From: Bacteroidota bacterium
GTDB taxonomy: Bacteria > Bacteroidota > Bacteroidia > Chitinophagales > Saprospiraceae
Reading direction: 5' to 3'
Length of the DNA: 64,000 bases
Assembly (NCBI GenBank): GCA_024642665.1
Contig: JAHEAR010000002.1
Span: 8,689-72,688, forward strand
A model generated the notes under the pieces. That model searched no databases and was not told where the DNA came from. It was given only the letters and a program-made list of their open reading frames with translations. Below are positions 9,923-19,054 of this stretch, piece by piece. Both the position numbers and the translations under genes were made by a program. The stretch's first letter is position 1. Every line of letters begins with the position of its first letter.

Positions 9923-10176
9923 TTTCGCGTTTCTTTTCTTATCCATCCTTGCGTTTCTTTGCGCCTTTGCTTGAAACTGCTTTCAGACATTTCAAAAAAA
10001 ATCCCACCCCCAATATGACTCAAGTCTCAGTTCTCAGGTCTAAAAATCTCAGGTCTTATGATGTTGAAGGTTTAATGTGTAGGGCTTAATAGGTAACAGT
10101 ATTAAACATTTTAGCACTCATTTCGCTTCACCAAACTATGCCCTATGCCCTATGCTCTTCGCCCTATGCTCTATGT
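9923..10176. repeat. three degenerate ~7-bp tandem repeat tracts
   Basis: The 315-bp gap between convergent purM and the DUF1295 gene contains three short heptad-like tracts. They are 9923-9970 (TTTCGCGTTTCTTTT, later CCTTGCGTTTCTTTGCGCC), 10022-10058 (two TCTCAGGTCT units plus TCTCAGTTC) and 10136-10176 (CCCTATG / CTCTATG repeated about five times, ending CTCACCTCTCACC). They resemble the short tandem heptamer repeats found between genes in several bacterial groups. I see no gene or terminator in this gap. Confidence 0.65.
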
Positions 10177-10178
10177 CC

Positions 10179-11099
10179 TCACCTCTCACCCCTTGGAATA
10201 AACCTCCCTACCTTCTTTTGATACGCCTTGTATTCCGGATATTTCTCCGCAGAAATGGCTTCACTGAAATCAGAACTTCCCTGAAACAGAATCACCAGTA
10301 ACAAACACCCTGCAATAGACCAGTTGATCCATGCACCTGTGGCTGCAACACTATATACGTAGATACAAATCCAAATCGATTGCTCCGCCAGATAATTTGG
10401 ATGTCTCATTTTTCCCCACAAACCTTTTCTGTTAAAACCGGCGGCATAATCTCCTTCAAGCTTTTCACCTGCTTTGATCTTTCTGTGCTTTTCATTTTGA
10501 AATACCCACTGTTGCTGATCAGCAATGGTCTCCAGCGCGATAAAAAACAATATGCCTCCTGTCGCCAGGTAATCCAGCCAGCCTAATGGTGTGTCAGTTC
10601 CCTTTAAAGCCACCAGCAGCGGCAGGGTGATGAGTAATAGCAAGCCATTCTGATAGAATGAGATGAAGAAGAGATTAAAAAGAAACCATCTCAACTTTCC
10701 TTTTAATTCGGGTTTTTCTCTCAGCACCGCCCATCGATAATCTTCTTCCCCTGTCCAGAATTTCCAGGAGTAGGCCCCTCTTCTGGAAAAATTATAGGTC
10801 AGTCGAAGGCCCCACAAAGTCACTAAGATGGCAGCGATCACAATGCGACTATTCATCTCACTGTCGATCGCAATAACCCACGCATAGACGATAGGAATGA
10901 GACTCCATATTTTATCAACCTGACTGTAATTACCTGATATCTCACTGATCAGAAAACACGCAGTGGCTACACCCAGATAAATATAAAGACATGTCCACAG
11001 CGTGATGTATTGATCAAAACTCAATGGCTCATCGAAATAATAGGTGATCACAGGAACCAGAATAAAGGTGACAATGAGAATGGAGATGGTCTTGAGCAT
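10179..11099 (-). CDS. DUF1295 family integral membrane protein (steroid 5-alpha-reductase-like fold)
   Basis: A 306-aa membrane protein with about seven hydrophobic segments. The C-terminal part carries the DUF1295/isoprenylcysteine-methyltransferase-like signature FNRKGLWGKMRHPNYLAEQ, followed by FSEAISAEKYPEYKAYQKK, which form the cofactor-binding end in related reductases and methyltransferases. Substrate unknown. A -7-like TAGTTTTC lies about 22 nt before the ATG. The gene is convergent with purM. Confidence 0.85.
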   Translation of the reverse strand: MLKTISILIVTFILVPVITYYFDEPLSFDQYITLWTCLYIYLGVATACFLISEISGNYSQVDKIWSLIPIVYAWVIAIDSEMNSRIVIAAILVTLWGLRLTYNFSRRGAYSWKFWTGEEDYRWAVLREKPELKGKLRWFLFNLFFISFYQNGLLLLITLPLLVALKGTDTPLGWLDYLATGGILFFIALETIADQQQWVFQNEKHRKIKAGEKLEGDYAAGFNRKGLWGKMRHPNYLAEQSIWICIYVYSVAATGAWINWSIAGCLLLVILFQGSSDFSEAISAEKYPEYKAYQKKVGRFIPRGER

Positions 11100-11171
11100 A
11101 GTCGATTACGTTTTTCGAATGGAAAACTAAAGAAAAAGAATCAAAAAGACATTTTGGTAATCTTCAAAAGA

Positions 11172-11206
11172 AAAGCCCTGTCAAATCTTTCATCTGACAG
11201 GGCTTT
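11172..11206 (-). terminator. terminator of the M43-like protease gene
   Basis: Perfect 12-bp stem AAAGCCCTGTCA / TGACAGGGCTTT with an 11-nt loop. On the minus strand it is followed by TTCTTTTG, about 34 nt after the protease stop. Confidence 0.85.
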
Positions 11207-11239
11207 GATCGTTATATGCTGTAAACAGCATTGTATGCT

Positions 11240-12745
11240 TTAATCAATGATCAGCATTCGTTCAACAAGTCTTCCGTGGGAAGAATGAAGTATGATAAAG
11301 TATAAGCCTGCCGTCAGATCAGAGGTGGCTATCTCATGTTGTGAAATACCTGCTGTAATATTCACTTGCTGACTGGACAATCGCTGTCCGGTAGCACTGG
11401 TCAATTCGATAACTGCATCAAAATCTTTCGTTGAAGAAAGCGCAAGAGTTGCTTTTCCAAGTCCTCTGACCGGATTTGGGCTTAAGGTATAACCGGTTAT
11501 TTCTCTGATGTCATTGACGGCAGTACCGGTAGAAGCTTTGAAGCTTTGTGTTGCACTGTATCCTGCATCCGTTTGTGATTCGTTATAAGGCCACACCTTC
11601 CAGTAGTACGTAACGTCTTCTGACAAGGCATCGGTGATCAGATATTCTGATGAAGTGACGATAGCTTTCTTTGGATTGAACGTGAATGACATAAAGCGAT
11701 CATAGATCACAAGGTATTTATTGGCACCCGGCGTATCTTCCCAATCAAGCAATATATTTGAAAATCCACCGGCATCTTCCCCGTTAATGGGGCTAATATA
11801 ATTGACCGGATCCGTCACAGGTGTTGTGTTAGGAATAACCCCGGTGCGAATATAGGACCGTTTGAACGTGAAGAAATCTGTATTGATTAAATTTTTCTGG
11901 GTAGGTGAAAACTGATAGGTTGCACAATTAGTATAATAACTCATGAAGTTATTAGTCATGGGCTTGATCACCTCACCATTGATGTCTTTCACAGAATTAT
12001 TTTCTGCACAATCATTCTGCCAGAATAAACCAAGGTTATAATCCTCCGGGGTATCACAGATATGATCACCGGCAGTGTTACAGTTGGAACGATCGTGAAG
12101 TTCAATCAAGGAAGATCCACCGCCGCCGTCGCATGGAATGGTGAAGGTTACCTCTACCGGATTAGTATAGGGCGGAATATTGAATGGATTACAATCCCAT
12201 CCTGAGAAAGGATGCGCCAGGCTAAAAAAGTGACCTGCTTCATGGGCAAGGGTTGATGAAACACCATTAATCTGTCCTTTTCGGGATACCAGCCAGTCTT
12301 CCTGCGGATCGTAATACGCCAGTGTCTGACCAGGTCCGGTTGATTCGATACTATTGACCACGAAGACATTGATGGAGTTATTATCCTTTCTTAATCGCAT
12401 TTGGGTATTGGCAGCGAAGGAGCGAGGGCTGTCGTACACGGCATCATTATCAAAGTAGTTGAAGCGATCGATATAAAATAAAGCTTCCTGATCGCCATAC
12501 TGCGCATTGATATTGGCTACCTGGCTGAGGATGGCTTCCTCTGTGACCCGACCTGAACCGGCATCATTGGCTACCAGGTGAAAAGTCATAGGAATGTACT
12601 TCTGAACACCCCGTTGAACCTCAACCATAGTCTTTTTATTGGCATCTGTACGCTCTAACAATGGGGCCTGAGGGGTACCGCAAGGCTGGGCTACTACCGT
12701 AAATACAATAAAAATACCGGCAGCGGCAAGTAATGATTTTAACAT
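11240..12745 (-). CDS. Secreted M43-like zinc metalloprotease with T9SS sorting tail
   Basis: A 501-aa exported protein. It has a signal peptide (residues 1-19), then a metzincin catalytic domain with HEAGHFFSLAH (His168, His172, His178; Glu169 catalytic) and a Met-turn NFMSYY. A fibronectin-III-like segment follows (about 320-405) and then a T9SS type-A tail (LSPNPVRGLGK … GLYFIIL). The domain matches M43 (cytophagalysin/pappalysin). The canonical glycine of HExxHxxGxxH is serine here. Predicted to cross the outer membrane by T9SS. A perfect -7 box lies upstream, and a terminator follows. Confidence 0.9.
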   Translation of the reverse strand: MLKSLLAAAGIFIVFTVVAQPCGTPQAPLLERTDANKKTMVEVQRGVQKYIPMTFHLVANDAGSGRVTEEAILSQVANINAQYGDQEALFYIDRFNYFDNDAVYDSPRSFAANTQMRLRKDNNSINVFVVNSIESTGPGQTLAYYDPQEDWLVSRKGQINGVSSTLAHEAGHFFSLAHPFSGWDCNPFNIPPYTNPVEVTFTIPCDGGGGSSLIELHDRSNCNTAGDHICDTPEDYNLGLFWQNDCAENNSVKDINGEVIKPMTNNFMSYYTNCATYQFSPTQKNLINTDFFTFKRSYIRTGVIPNTTPVTDPVNYISPINGEDAGGFSNILLDWEDTPGANKYLVIYDRFMSFTFNPKKAIVTSSEYLITDALSEDVTYYWKVWPYNESQTDAGYSATQSFKASTGTAVNDIREITGYTLSPNPVRGLGKATLALSSTKDFDAVIELTSATGQRLSSQQVNITAGISQHEIATSDLTAGLYFIILHSSHGRLVERMLIID

Positions 12746-12769
12746 ATAGTCTAAATTTTAATTAATATG

Positions 12770-12777
12770 CAAAGATA
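12770..12777 (-). promoter_or_regulatory. -7 box TATCTTTG upstream of the M43-like protease
   Basis: Exact match to TAnnTTTG on the minus strand, 24 nt before the protease ATG. This gives a short conventional leader. Confidence 0.5.
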
Positions 12778-12822
12778 ACAATCTATTGGTCCTCAGGATT
12801 CCATAAGAAGTAGAAATCTTAT

Positions 12823-12830
12823 TAGTTTTG
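12823..12830 (+). promoter_or_regulatory. -7 box TAGTTTTG upstream of mdh
   Basis: Exact match to TAnnTTTG, 40 nt before the mdh ATG and divergent from the protease promoter. The -33 element is not obvious. Confidence 0.45.
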
Positions 12831-12870
12831 CCGACATATTCATGTTTTACAAATCATTCAACCAATAAAT

Positions 12871-13806
12871 ATGTCAAAAGTTACTGTTGTAGGAGCCGGA
12901 AATGTAGGAGCCACCGTGGCTAATGTGTTAGCACACCAGAATATTGCCAATGAAATCGTTCTGTTGGATCTTATGGGCGATATGGCCAAAGGAAAAGCCC
13001 TGGATACCTGGCAACAGGCGCCAATTGACGAATATTCCACCAGAATCAATGGAACAGGAGATTATGCCGAAACGGCAAATTCAGATATTGTTGTGATCAC
13101 CGCCGGTGTGCCCAGAAAGCCCGGAATGACCAGAGATGATCTGATTTCCACCAATGCAAAAATTGTTTCTTCCGTGACACGGTCACTGCTCGAGCATAGC
13201 CCTAAGGCCATCATCATTGTGGTGTCGAATCCATTGGATGTGATGACTTATGCTGCGCATGAAGTGTCAGGTCATCCGGCCGGTAAAGTGATCGGAATGG
13301 CCGGCGTGCTTGATACCGCCAGATACCGTGCTTTTCTGGCTGAAGCACTTGATGTGTCACCACGAGATATTCAGGCTATGTTACTTGGTGGTCATGGGGA
13401 TACCATGGTACCACTACCACGCTATACAACGGTAGCCGGTATTCCTGTCACGGAAATGATCGATTCTGACAAACTTGACGCTATTGTTGATCGGACAAAA
13501 AAAGGCGGTGGTGAATTAGTGCAATTGATGGGAACTTCTGCATGGTACGCCCCGGGAGCTGCTGCTGCCCAGATGGTGGCTTCCATATTGCGCGATGAGA
13601 AACGCATTTTCCCATGTTGTATCAAACTGGAAGGCCAGTACGGATTGAATGATGTTTACCTTGGAGTGCCTGTTAAACTTGGAAAAAATGGCGTAGAGGA
13701 AGTGCTCGAATTAAAACTTTCTGCGGATGAAATGGCCCTTTTACATACGTCCAGTGGTCACGTGAAGGAAGTAATGAGTGCCTATGATAAAATGGGTTTA
13801 AGCTAA
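12871..13806 (+). CDS. mdh: Malate dehydrogenase (LDH-like type)
   Basis: NAD-dependent oxidation of malate to oxaloacetate in the TCA cycle. The 311-aa protein has the Rossmann motif GAGNVGATVANVLA at its start, the substrate-arginine loop VPRKPGMTRDDLI and the catalytic-histidine motif LLGGHGDTMVPL. The arginine in VPRKPGM is typical of malate rather than lactate specificity. The next gene starts only 9 bp after its stop, suggesting co-transcription. Confidence 0.95.
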   Translation: MSKVTVVGAGNVGATVANVLAHQNIANEIVLLDLMGDMAKGKALDTWQQAPIDEYSTRINGTGDYAETANSDIVVITAGVPRKPGMTRDDLISTNAKIVSSVTRSLLEHSPKAIIIVVSNPLDVMTYAAHEVSGHPAGKVIGMAGVLDTARYRAFLAEALDVSPRDIQAMLLGGHGDTMVPLPRYTTVAGIPVTEMIDSDKLDAIVDRTKKGGGELVQLMGTSAWYAPGAAAAQMVASILRDEKRIFPCCIKLEGQYGLNDVYLGVPVKLGKNGVEEVLELKLSADEMALLHTSSGHVKEVMSAYDKMGLS

Positions 13807-13815
13807 TATAACCGT

Positions 13816-14346
13816 TTGGAAAAACTTCACTTTTTAAAGCAAACACATACTCAAAGAGGAGAAAATCTTTGGGATATCTCACATCACAGACCTGTTTTAC
13901 TGGTCTTCCTAAGGCATTTTGGTTGCGTATTCTGCAAAGAAGCCATGACCGATCTGGGTAATATCACGGATGAGATTGAAGCCTTAAATGCCAAGTTAGT
14001 CCTGGTACATCTGGCGGATCCCACGACGGCAGAATCCTTTTTCTCCAAATACAATTTGCACAATGTAGATTATATCACCGACCCGGACGGTATTGTTTAT
14101 CAGCAATTCGGTCTCCTGAAAGCATCAATGAAAGAACTGATGGGTCTGAAGGTATGGCTGAGAACTTTTCAGCAAGGAGTCATCAAAGGACACGGCTTAA
14201 ACAGTCATCTGATAGGTGATGGATTTCAATTGCCAGGAGCCTTTCAGCTATACGAAGGCGAAATTAAAGAGAAATTTATTCATGTGACGATTGCTGATAA
14301 GCCTGATTATCTGAAACTGGCAGATTGTGCGGATTGCATTCGATAA
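13816..14346 (+). CDS. Peroxiredoxin-like AhpC/TSA-2 family protein
   Basis: A 176-aa thioredoxin-fold protein with the redox motif CVFC (Cys37 and Cys40) in LVFLRHFGCVFCKEAM. This pattern is that of the AhpC-TSA_2 (PRXL2/AAED1) and SelL-like family, in which some members have selenocysteines at these positions; here both are cysteines. Probably reduces peroxides or disulfides in the cytoplasm. The only early start is TTG at 13816, 9 bp after mdh, with no clear Shine-Dalgarno, so translation may be coupled to mdh. Substrate unknown. Confidence 0.78.
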   Translation: MEKLHFLKQTHTQRGENLWDISHHRPVLLVFLRHFGCVFCKEAMTDLGNITDEIEALNAKLVLVHLADPTTAESFFSKYNLHNVDYITDPDGIVYQQFGLLKASMKELMGLKVWLRTFQQGVIKGHGLNSHLIGDGFQLPGAFQLYEGEIKEKFIHVTIADKPDYLKLADCADCIR

Positions 14347-14402
14347 TGCAAAAAGGTTAAACAATAGCGCCAGTAATTTGTCATTCAAGTATACCTATAG
14401 CC

Positions 14403-15497
14403 ATGGAAATCGATAATAATAAGATAGTCAATGCACTCAGCACTGTAAAAGATCCGGCGACCGGCCAGGATATCATCAGCAGAAGAATGATTTCTGAGCT
14501 GCAAATCAAAGGCGATCAGGTGCAGTTTCATCTGGCTACGGCTGATTTACCTGAAGCACAAAAATCAAGTTTAAATTTTGCCTGCATGGAAGCCATACAG
14601 GCTGTTTATCCGGAAGCTAACGTTCATATACATATGCAACGTCCAGATCATGCCGGAGGAAAAGAAAGCCCGTTACCGCACGTTAAAAACATTATAGCAG
14701 TAGGATCCGGAAAAGGAGGCGTTGGAAAAAGCACCATCGCAGTCAATCTTGCACTTGGTCTTCAGAAGCTTGGCTATAAAGTAGGATTGCTGGATGCAGA
14801 TTTATATGGTCCTTCTGCCCCCACCATGCTTGGGCTGCAAGGCGAAAAGCCAAAAGTACAGGTAGTCCACGGAAGTCATAAAATAGTTCCGTTGGAAGCT
14901 TATGGATTGCCGGTGATGTCTATTGGCTTTGTCGTTGAACCTGAACAAGCCGTGGTCTTACGGGGTCCAAGGCTGGCGGGGATTATCAAGCAATTTCTAG
15001 GGGATACAATGTGGCCTGCACTGGATTATCTGATTATCGATCTTCCTCCCGGCACAGGAGACATCCAACTCACACTTGTGCAAACGGTTCCATTGACCGG
15101 GGCTGTGATGGTGACCACACCCCAGGAATTGGCAATGATTGATGCCGTCAAGGCAATGAATATGTTTATGCTGGACTCACTCAATGTCCCGATTCTGGGT
15201 GTCGTCGAGAACATGGCATGGTTTACACCTGCAGAATTACCCGATAATAAATACTTCCTCTTTGGTGAAGGGGGCGGCGCTAAACTGGCAGCGTTAGGAA
15301 ATACAAAACTGCTGGCTCAGATACCGTTGGTGCAGTCCGTTCGTGAAGGAGGAGATACAGGGAAGCCGGTGGTACTGCAAAATGAGGCCGGAATCCTGCA
15401 GGATCGATTCATGGATCTTGCTAGATCACTTCACGAACAAACACAAAAACGAAATCAAGCCGGGGCTCCTACACGTATTGTAGAAATGAAAGAATGA
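14403..15497 (+). CDS. apbC: Mrp/NBP35-family Fe-S cluster carrier ATPase
   Basis: A 364-aa P-loop ATPase that carries Fe-S clusters to target proteins. It has an N-terminal DUF59/MIP18 domain (about 1-85), then a deviant Walker A GSGKGGVGKSTIAVNLA, LLDADLYGPSAPTMLG and LIIDLPPGTGDIQLT. The CxxC cluster-binding motif that usually follows the VENM segment is absent: here it reads VENMAWFTPAELPDNKYF, a replacement I know from other Bacteroidota Mrp proteins. The neighbour is a NifU-type scaffold, which fits an Fe-S role. Confidence 0.92.
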   Translation: MEIDNNKIVNALSTVKDPATGQDIISRRMISELQIKGDQVQFHLATADLPEAQKSSLNFACMEAIQAVYPEANVHIHMQRPDHAGGKESPLPHVKNIIAVGSGKGGVGKSTIAVNLALGLQKLGYKVGLLDADLYGPSAPTMLGLQGEKPKVQVVHGSHKIVPLEAYGLPVMSIGFVVEPEQAVVLRGPRLAGIIKQFLGDTMWPALDYLIIDLPPGTGDIQLTLVQTVPLTGAVMVTTPQELAMIDAVKAMNMFMLDSLNVPILGVVENMAWFTPAELPDNKYFLFGEGGGAKLAALGNTKLLAQIPLVQSVREGGDTGKPVVLQNEAGILQDRFMDLARSLHEQTQKRNQAGAPTRIVEMKE

Positions 15498-15538
15498 CAT
15501 TTAAACCAAAGAACTGCCGGTTGTTCATAAAGAAAGGC

Positions 15539-15546
15539 TAATTTTA
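15539..15546 (+). promoter_or_regulatory. -7-like box TAATTTTA before the NifU-type gene
   Basis: Matches TAnnTTTG at all but the last position and ends 8 nt before the ATG. A TTG triplet lies 15 bp upstream, shorter than the usual spacing. Confidence 0.35.
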
Positions 15547-15554
15547 CACGCTAC

Positions 15555-15815
15555 ATGTCAGATCAGGAAAAAACACAACTCATTCATCAAATTGAAATTG
15601 CGTTAGATGATATCCGACCACATCTCGCAGTTGATGGAGGAAATGTTAGCGTGGTGGATGTGACTGAAGATTTGGTGGTTCATGTGAAATGGCTGGGAGC
15701 TTGCGAGAGTTGCTCCATGTCCGCTATGACCATGAAGGCCGGTGTCGAACAAACCATTAAATCACGACTACCCCAGATTCAATCCGTAGAAGCAATTAAT
15801 TCGATTCATGCCTGA
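15555..15815 (+). CDS. NifU C-terminal-domain Fe-S scaffold protein
   Basis: An 86-aa single-domain Nfu-type protein that holds or transfers an Fe-S cluster. The cluster-binding CxxC is Cys50-Cys53 in WLGACESCSMSAMTMKAGVE, preceded by IRPHLAVDGGNV, the family signature. The stop overlaps the pyrF start by 8 bp. It lies just after the Mrp ATPase and a few kb from cysteine desulfurase. Confidence 0.92.
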   Translation: MSDQEKTQLIHQIEIALDDIRPHLAVDGGNVSVVDVTEDLVVHVKWLGACESCSMSAMTMKAGVEQTIKSRLPQIQSVEAINSIHA

Positions 15816-16632
15816 AACGCTTAAGGACAAAGCATTCCTTATCCAAAGAATTAAAGAGGTTAACTCTCTTCTCTGCATCGGACTTGATACTGCCGTCTCA
15901 AAACTCCCCATTTCCGTCCATCAGGATGTACTCACGTTTAACAAAGCAATTATCGATGCGACCCGCGAGGAATGTATCGCTTACAAACCAAATTTTGCTT
16001 TTTACGAAGCGCTGGGACCGAAAGGATGGGAACTTTTGCAGCATACGATCGAATACATAGGCGATCAACATTTGATCATCGCGGATGCAAAGCGCGGGGA
16101 TATAGGCAATACCTCTGCGATGTATGCCAAAGCGATTTTTGATGAGATGGGTTGTGATGCGATCACCGTCAATCCGTATATGGGAGAAGATTGTGTAAGT
16201 CCCTTTTACAAAGTTGGAAAATGGGTGATCATACTTGCGCTGACGTCCAATCAGGGAAGCCATGATTTTCAGAAACAGACATTACATAACGGATCAAAGC
16301 TTTATCAGGAAGTAATGCAAACGACAGCCGCCTGGGGAAGTGCCAATGATACGATGTATGTTTTAGGGGCAACACATCCATCTGAAGTCGAAGCTTGTCG
16401 CAAAACATTTCCGGATCACTTTTTTCTGATTCCGGGTATTGGGGCTCAGGGAGGCGATTTGGATGCCATTTGTGAAGCAGGCATGAATGCAGAAGGGGGC
16501 TTATTGATCAATGCTTCCCGAAGTATTCTGTATGCCGATAGTGGGGTTGATTTCGCAAAAGCAGCCCAAAAAGAAGCTTCCAGAATGAATGCCCTAATCA
16601 GGCCTCACCTCCAAAGAGTAGGATTGATATAA
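15808..16632 (+). CDS. pyrF: Orotidine-5'-phosphate decarboxylase (type 2)
   Basis: Last step of UMP synthesis, OMP to UMP plus CO2. The 274-aa protein is the longer subtype found in Bacteroidota, actinobacteria and myxobacteria. It has the Lys-containing active-site stretch IIADAKRGDIGNTSAMYA, CIGLDTAVSKLP near the start and VNPYMGEDCVSPF. It overlaps the NifU-type gene and is convergent with the glycosyltransferase gene, 4 bp away. Confidence 0.94.
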   Translation: MPETLKDKAFLIQRIKEVNSLLCIGLDTAVSKLPISVHQDVLTFNKAIIDATREECIAYKPNFAFYEALGPKGWELLQHTIEYIGDQHLIIADAKRGDIGNTSAMYAKAIFDEMGCDAITVNPYMGEDCVSPFYKVGKWVIILALTSNQGSHDFQKQTLHNGSKLYQEVMQTTAAWGSANDTMYVLGATHPSEVEACRKTFPDHFFLIPGIGAQGGDLDAICEAGMNAEGGLLINASRSILYADSGVDFAKAAQKEASRMNALIRPHLQRVGLI

Positions 16633-16636
16633 CCAA

Positions 16637-18085
16637 TTACCTCTTTTCCCTGACCTGAATCGTATAGCCTAAATCGCTCCATTGGCGCATCGTGTCAATG
16701 CTAAATTGATTTTGAATCTCCTCGAGATACGGTGACTGACTGATGATGATTTCATCTCCTATGCTGACCTCATTTACCTGATGGAGCACCGGTACGTTGA
16801 TGTGTTTATTTTTCAAAACTACTTTGCGGTAAAAGTCTACTTGTAATTGATGTTCAGGGGTTTCTACAGCCATAAATACTTTTGTGTTTGTGGAGATATT
16901 CGCCTGTCGCAAAATCGCTCCCTCATTTTCAAAAGGATGGCGTGGATTAATATCATGTTGGATGAAAACTAATTTTCTGCCAAGCACTAGGGCAATCGGT
17001 ATCAGTAAAAGTGATTTCCATCGGGAAGGTAATGCTAAAGCAAAATGGCCTGCAACCACACCCGTCACCAATGCAAAAAATGGGTAGGCAGGCGCATCAT
17101 ACCATTCCAATTTAACGGCAGGAATCGTAATAATCAGCATATAGCCTAAACCCAATAGTATCCATCGCAAAAGGTGGTTACGAACCAGTACATCTTTCAA
17201 TCCAAAGAGTGAAAACACAATAGCGGCAACCAACAAATAGACCCATGGTGTAAAAGTCTTTAAGGTGATAAAATTTGCAAAATAATATGAAGCCGGATGT
17301 TCATGCCAGGGCATTATGTTTTTGGCAATTCGCAAATACTCTGACCCCCATGTCAGACTAAGATATCCGGGTTGTAATTGTTCTCTGAGGAGATAGTATA
17401 GCAGACCTACACCAATTGATAGAACAACCCCTGCTATAAATTTCATTCTGAGCAGCACTGCTCGCACAGGGGATAACAACCAAATCACTCCGAGTGGTGC
17501 CATCATCATCCACCCGGCTATTGATTTTGAATAAAATGCTGCAATAAAAGCCAAAAAGAAAAACAGCATATGTTTTCCGGACCAACGTTTTGCATGTATC
17601 GCATCCAGAACAATGAAACAATACGCCGTAACAAAAAAAGTCATGACGGCATCCAGATCACCCGTTCTACTAATGTGATGCCGGATAAAACCTTCATGTC
17701 CGACAAAACAAATCATCACCAGCACGCGGGTCCAAGAATCAAATCCCCAGCGTTTTAATCCGGCTTGAAACATCCATAGAATTCCGATGACCGAAAGCGC
17801 ACTCGGCAATCGAACCGCCCATTCAGCAGAAGGGAGCAGAAATAAAAACACGGCCTGCATCCAAAGTACCAACGGGGGCTTTGTATTGTAATCACCGTGT
17901 ACCGGCACCAGCCAGGAAGAACCATTGGCGATATCAAAGGAAGCATTGGTGTAAACGGCTTCGTCCCATATATAAATTGCCGGTGTCCCCAGCAAATAAA
18001 AAGCAGGAATAGCACACACAAGAATGGTTGCCCAGTCAGTAAGACTTAAATCAAATCGCGGGATAATTTTTTTTATGCTAAGCAT
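16637..18085 (-). CDS. GT39/ArnT-like membrane glycosyltransferase
   Basis: About 482 aa with roughly 11-12 hydrophobic segments and the early periplasmic loop YIWDEAVYTNASFDIANGSS. Its acidic Asp-Glu pair and the following Lys-Pro-Pro (DYNTKPPLVLW) are the PMT_2/GT39 signature for transfer from a polyprenyl-phosphate sugar donor. A soluble C-terminal domain ends the protein. The ORF track extends further upstream, but the ATG at 18085 (ATGCTTAGC) overlaps the upstream stop by 8 bp and is the better start. Acceptor unknown. Confidence 0.82.
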   Translation of the reverse strand: MLSIKKIIPRFDLSLTDWATILVCAIPAFYLLGTPAIYIWDEAVYTNASFDIANGSSWLVPVHGDYNTKPPLVLWMQAVFLFLLPSAEWAVRLPSALSVIGILWMFQAGLKRWGFDSWTRVLVMICFVGHEGFIRHHISRTGDLDAVMTFFVTAYCFIVLDAIHAKRWSGKHMLFFFLAFIAAFYSKSIAGWMMMAPLGVIWLLSPVRAVLLRMKFIAGVVLSIGVGLLYYLLREQLQPGYLSLTWGSEYLRIAKNIMPWHEHPASYYFANFITLKTFTPWVYLLVAAIVFSLFGLKDVLVRNHLLRWILLGLGYMLIITIPAVKLEWYDAPAYPFFALVTGVVAGHFALALPSRWKSLLLIPIALVLGRKLVFIQHDINPRHPFENEGAILRQANISTNTKVFMAVETPEHQLQVDFYRKVVLKNKHINVPVLHQVNEVSIGDEIIISQSPYLEEIQNQFSIDTMRQWSDLGYTIQVREKR

Positions 18086-19046
18086 CACAAATCCGTTGGT
18101 GAATGTCTTCAGCAATATTACCTCCACAAAGTACGATGACCACTTGGTCATTAAATGAATGAACAGCGTCTTTCTTAGCAGCTGCCATCGCTACACCGGC
18201 AGCTCCTTCAATGATCATTTGATGTTTTTCCCACGTATATCGAATCGCTAGTTCAATTTCTTTTTCATCCACAAGGATAAATCGATCTATGTATTTTTCA
18301 CATATACCAAAGGTGATACTGTCTTCCTCCAATGGTCCGGCGGAGCCATCCGAAAGCGTTGGTTCAGCATTTGGCGCAGAAACTACGTGACCCGCTTTTA
18401 CACTGAGCGACATCTCCGGCGAATTGGTCGGTTGACAAGCTATAATTTCAGTTTTTGGTGAATTTATTTTGAACCAACTGGCGATTCCGGAAATGAGTCC
18501 GCCACCTCCGACAGTGATGTAAATCCTGGTGATATCTTTTAACTTCTCTGTGATTTCAAGGCCAATGGTTCCCTGACCGGAGATAACATCAATATCATTG
18601 TATGGACTTACCCATGTAAGATTTTGTTCTGAAGCATATTTTTTTCCGGCTAATTCTGCCGACAACGAATCGCCTTTCACCAATTGAAGATCAACGCCAA
18701 GCTCATTGAGCAGTTTTATTTTCTTTCGGGAGGTGGTTTCAGGAATATAAATTCTGGCGCGGAGATCGTATAAAGCTGCTGCATTTGCGATACCAAGACC
18801 ATGATTACCCGTAGAAGCTGTGACGATGGACTGACCGGAAGAAATCAAACTAAGTTTGGCAAGTGCCCCTCGCCATTTAAAGGAACCTGTTTTCTGTTTG
18901 TTTTCACATTTCAACCAACACTGTAAATCTTCATCGAACAGAAGTGGTGTGGAAATGAGCTGAGAAGAAATTCGGTGAAAAGCTTGCGTTATAAGCGCCG
19001 CGATATGGTCAGGGGATGTATTGACGACTACATGATTTTCCACCAA
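18078..19046 (-). CDS. PLP-dependent threonine/serine dehydratase-like enzyme
   Basis: A 322-aa fold-type II PLP enzyme. The Schiff-base lysine is in KTGSFKWRGAL, with STGNHGLGIANAAAL for substrate binding and the phosphate loop GGGGLISG. There is no C-terminal ACT regulatory domain, so it resembles catabolic threonine dehydratase or serine racemase rather than biosynthetic IlvA. Start: TTG at 19046 or GTG at 19043, right after AAGGA; there is no nearby ATG. It lies 8 bp after the cysteine desulfurase stop. Confidence 0.85.
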   Translation of the reverse strand: MVENHVVVNTSPDHIAALITQAFHRISSQLISTPLLFDEDLQCWLKCENKQKTGSFKWRGALAKLSLISSGQSIVTASTGNHGLGIANAAALYDLRARIYIPETTSRKKIKLLNELGVDLQLVKGDSLSAELAGKKYASEQNLTWVSPYNDIDVISGQGTIGLEITEKLKDITRIYITVGGGGLISGIASWFKINSPKTEIIACQPTNSPEMSLSVKAGHVVSAPNAEPTLSDGSAGPLEEDSITFGICEKYIDRFILVDEKEIELAIRYTWEKHQMIIEGAAGVAMAAAKKDAVHSFNDQVVIVLCGGNIAEDIHQRICDA

Positions 19047-19054
19047 TCCTTAGC

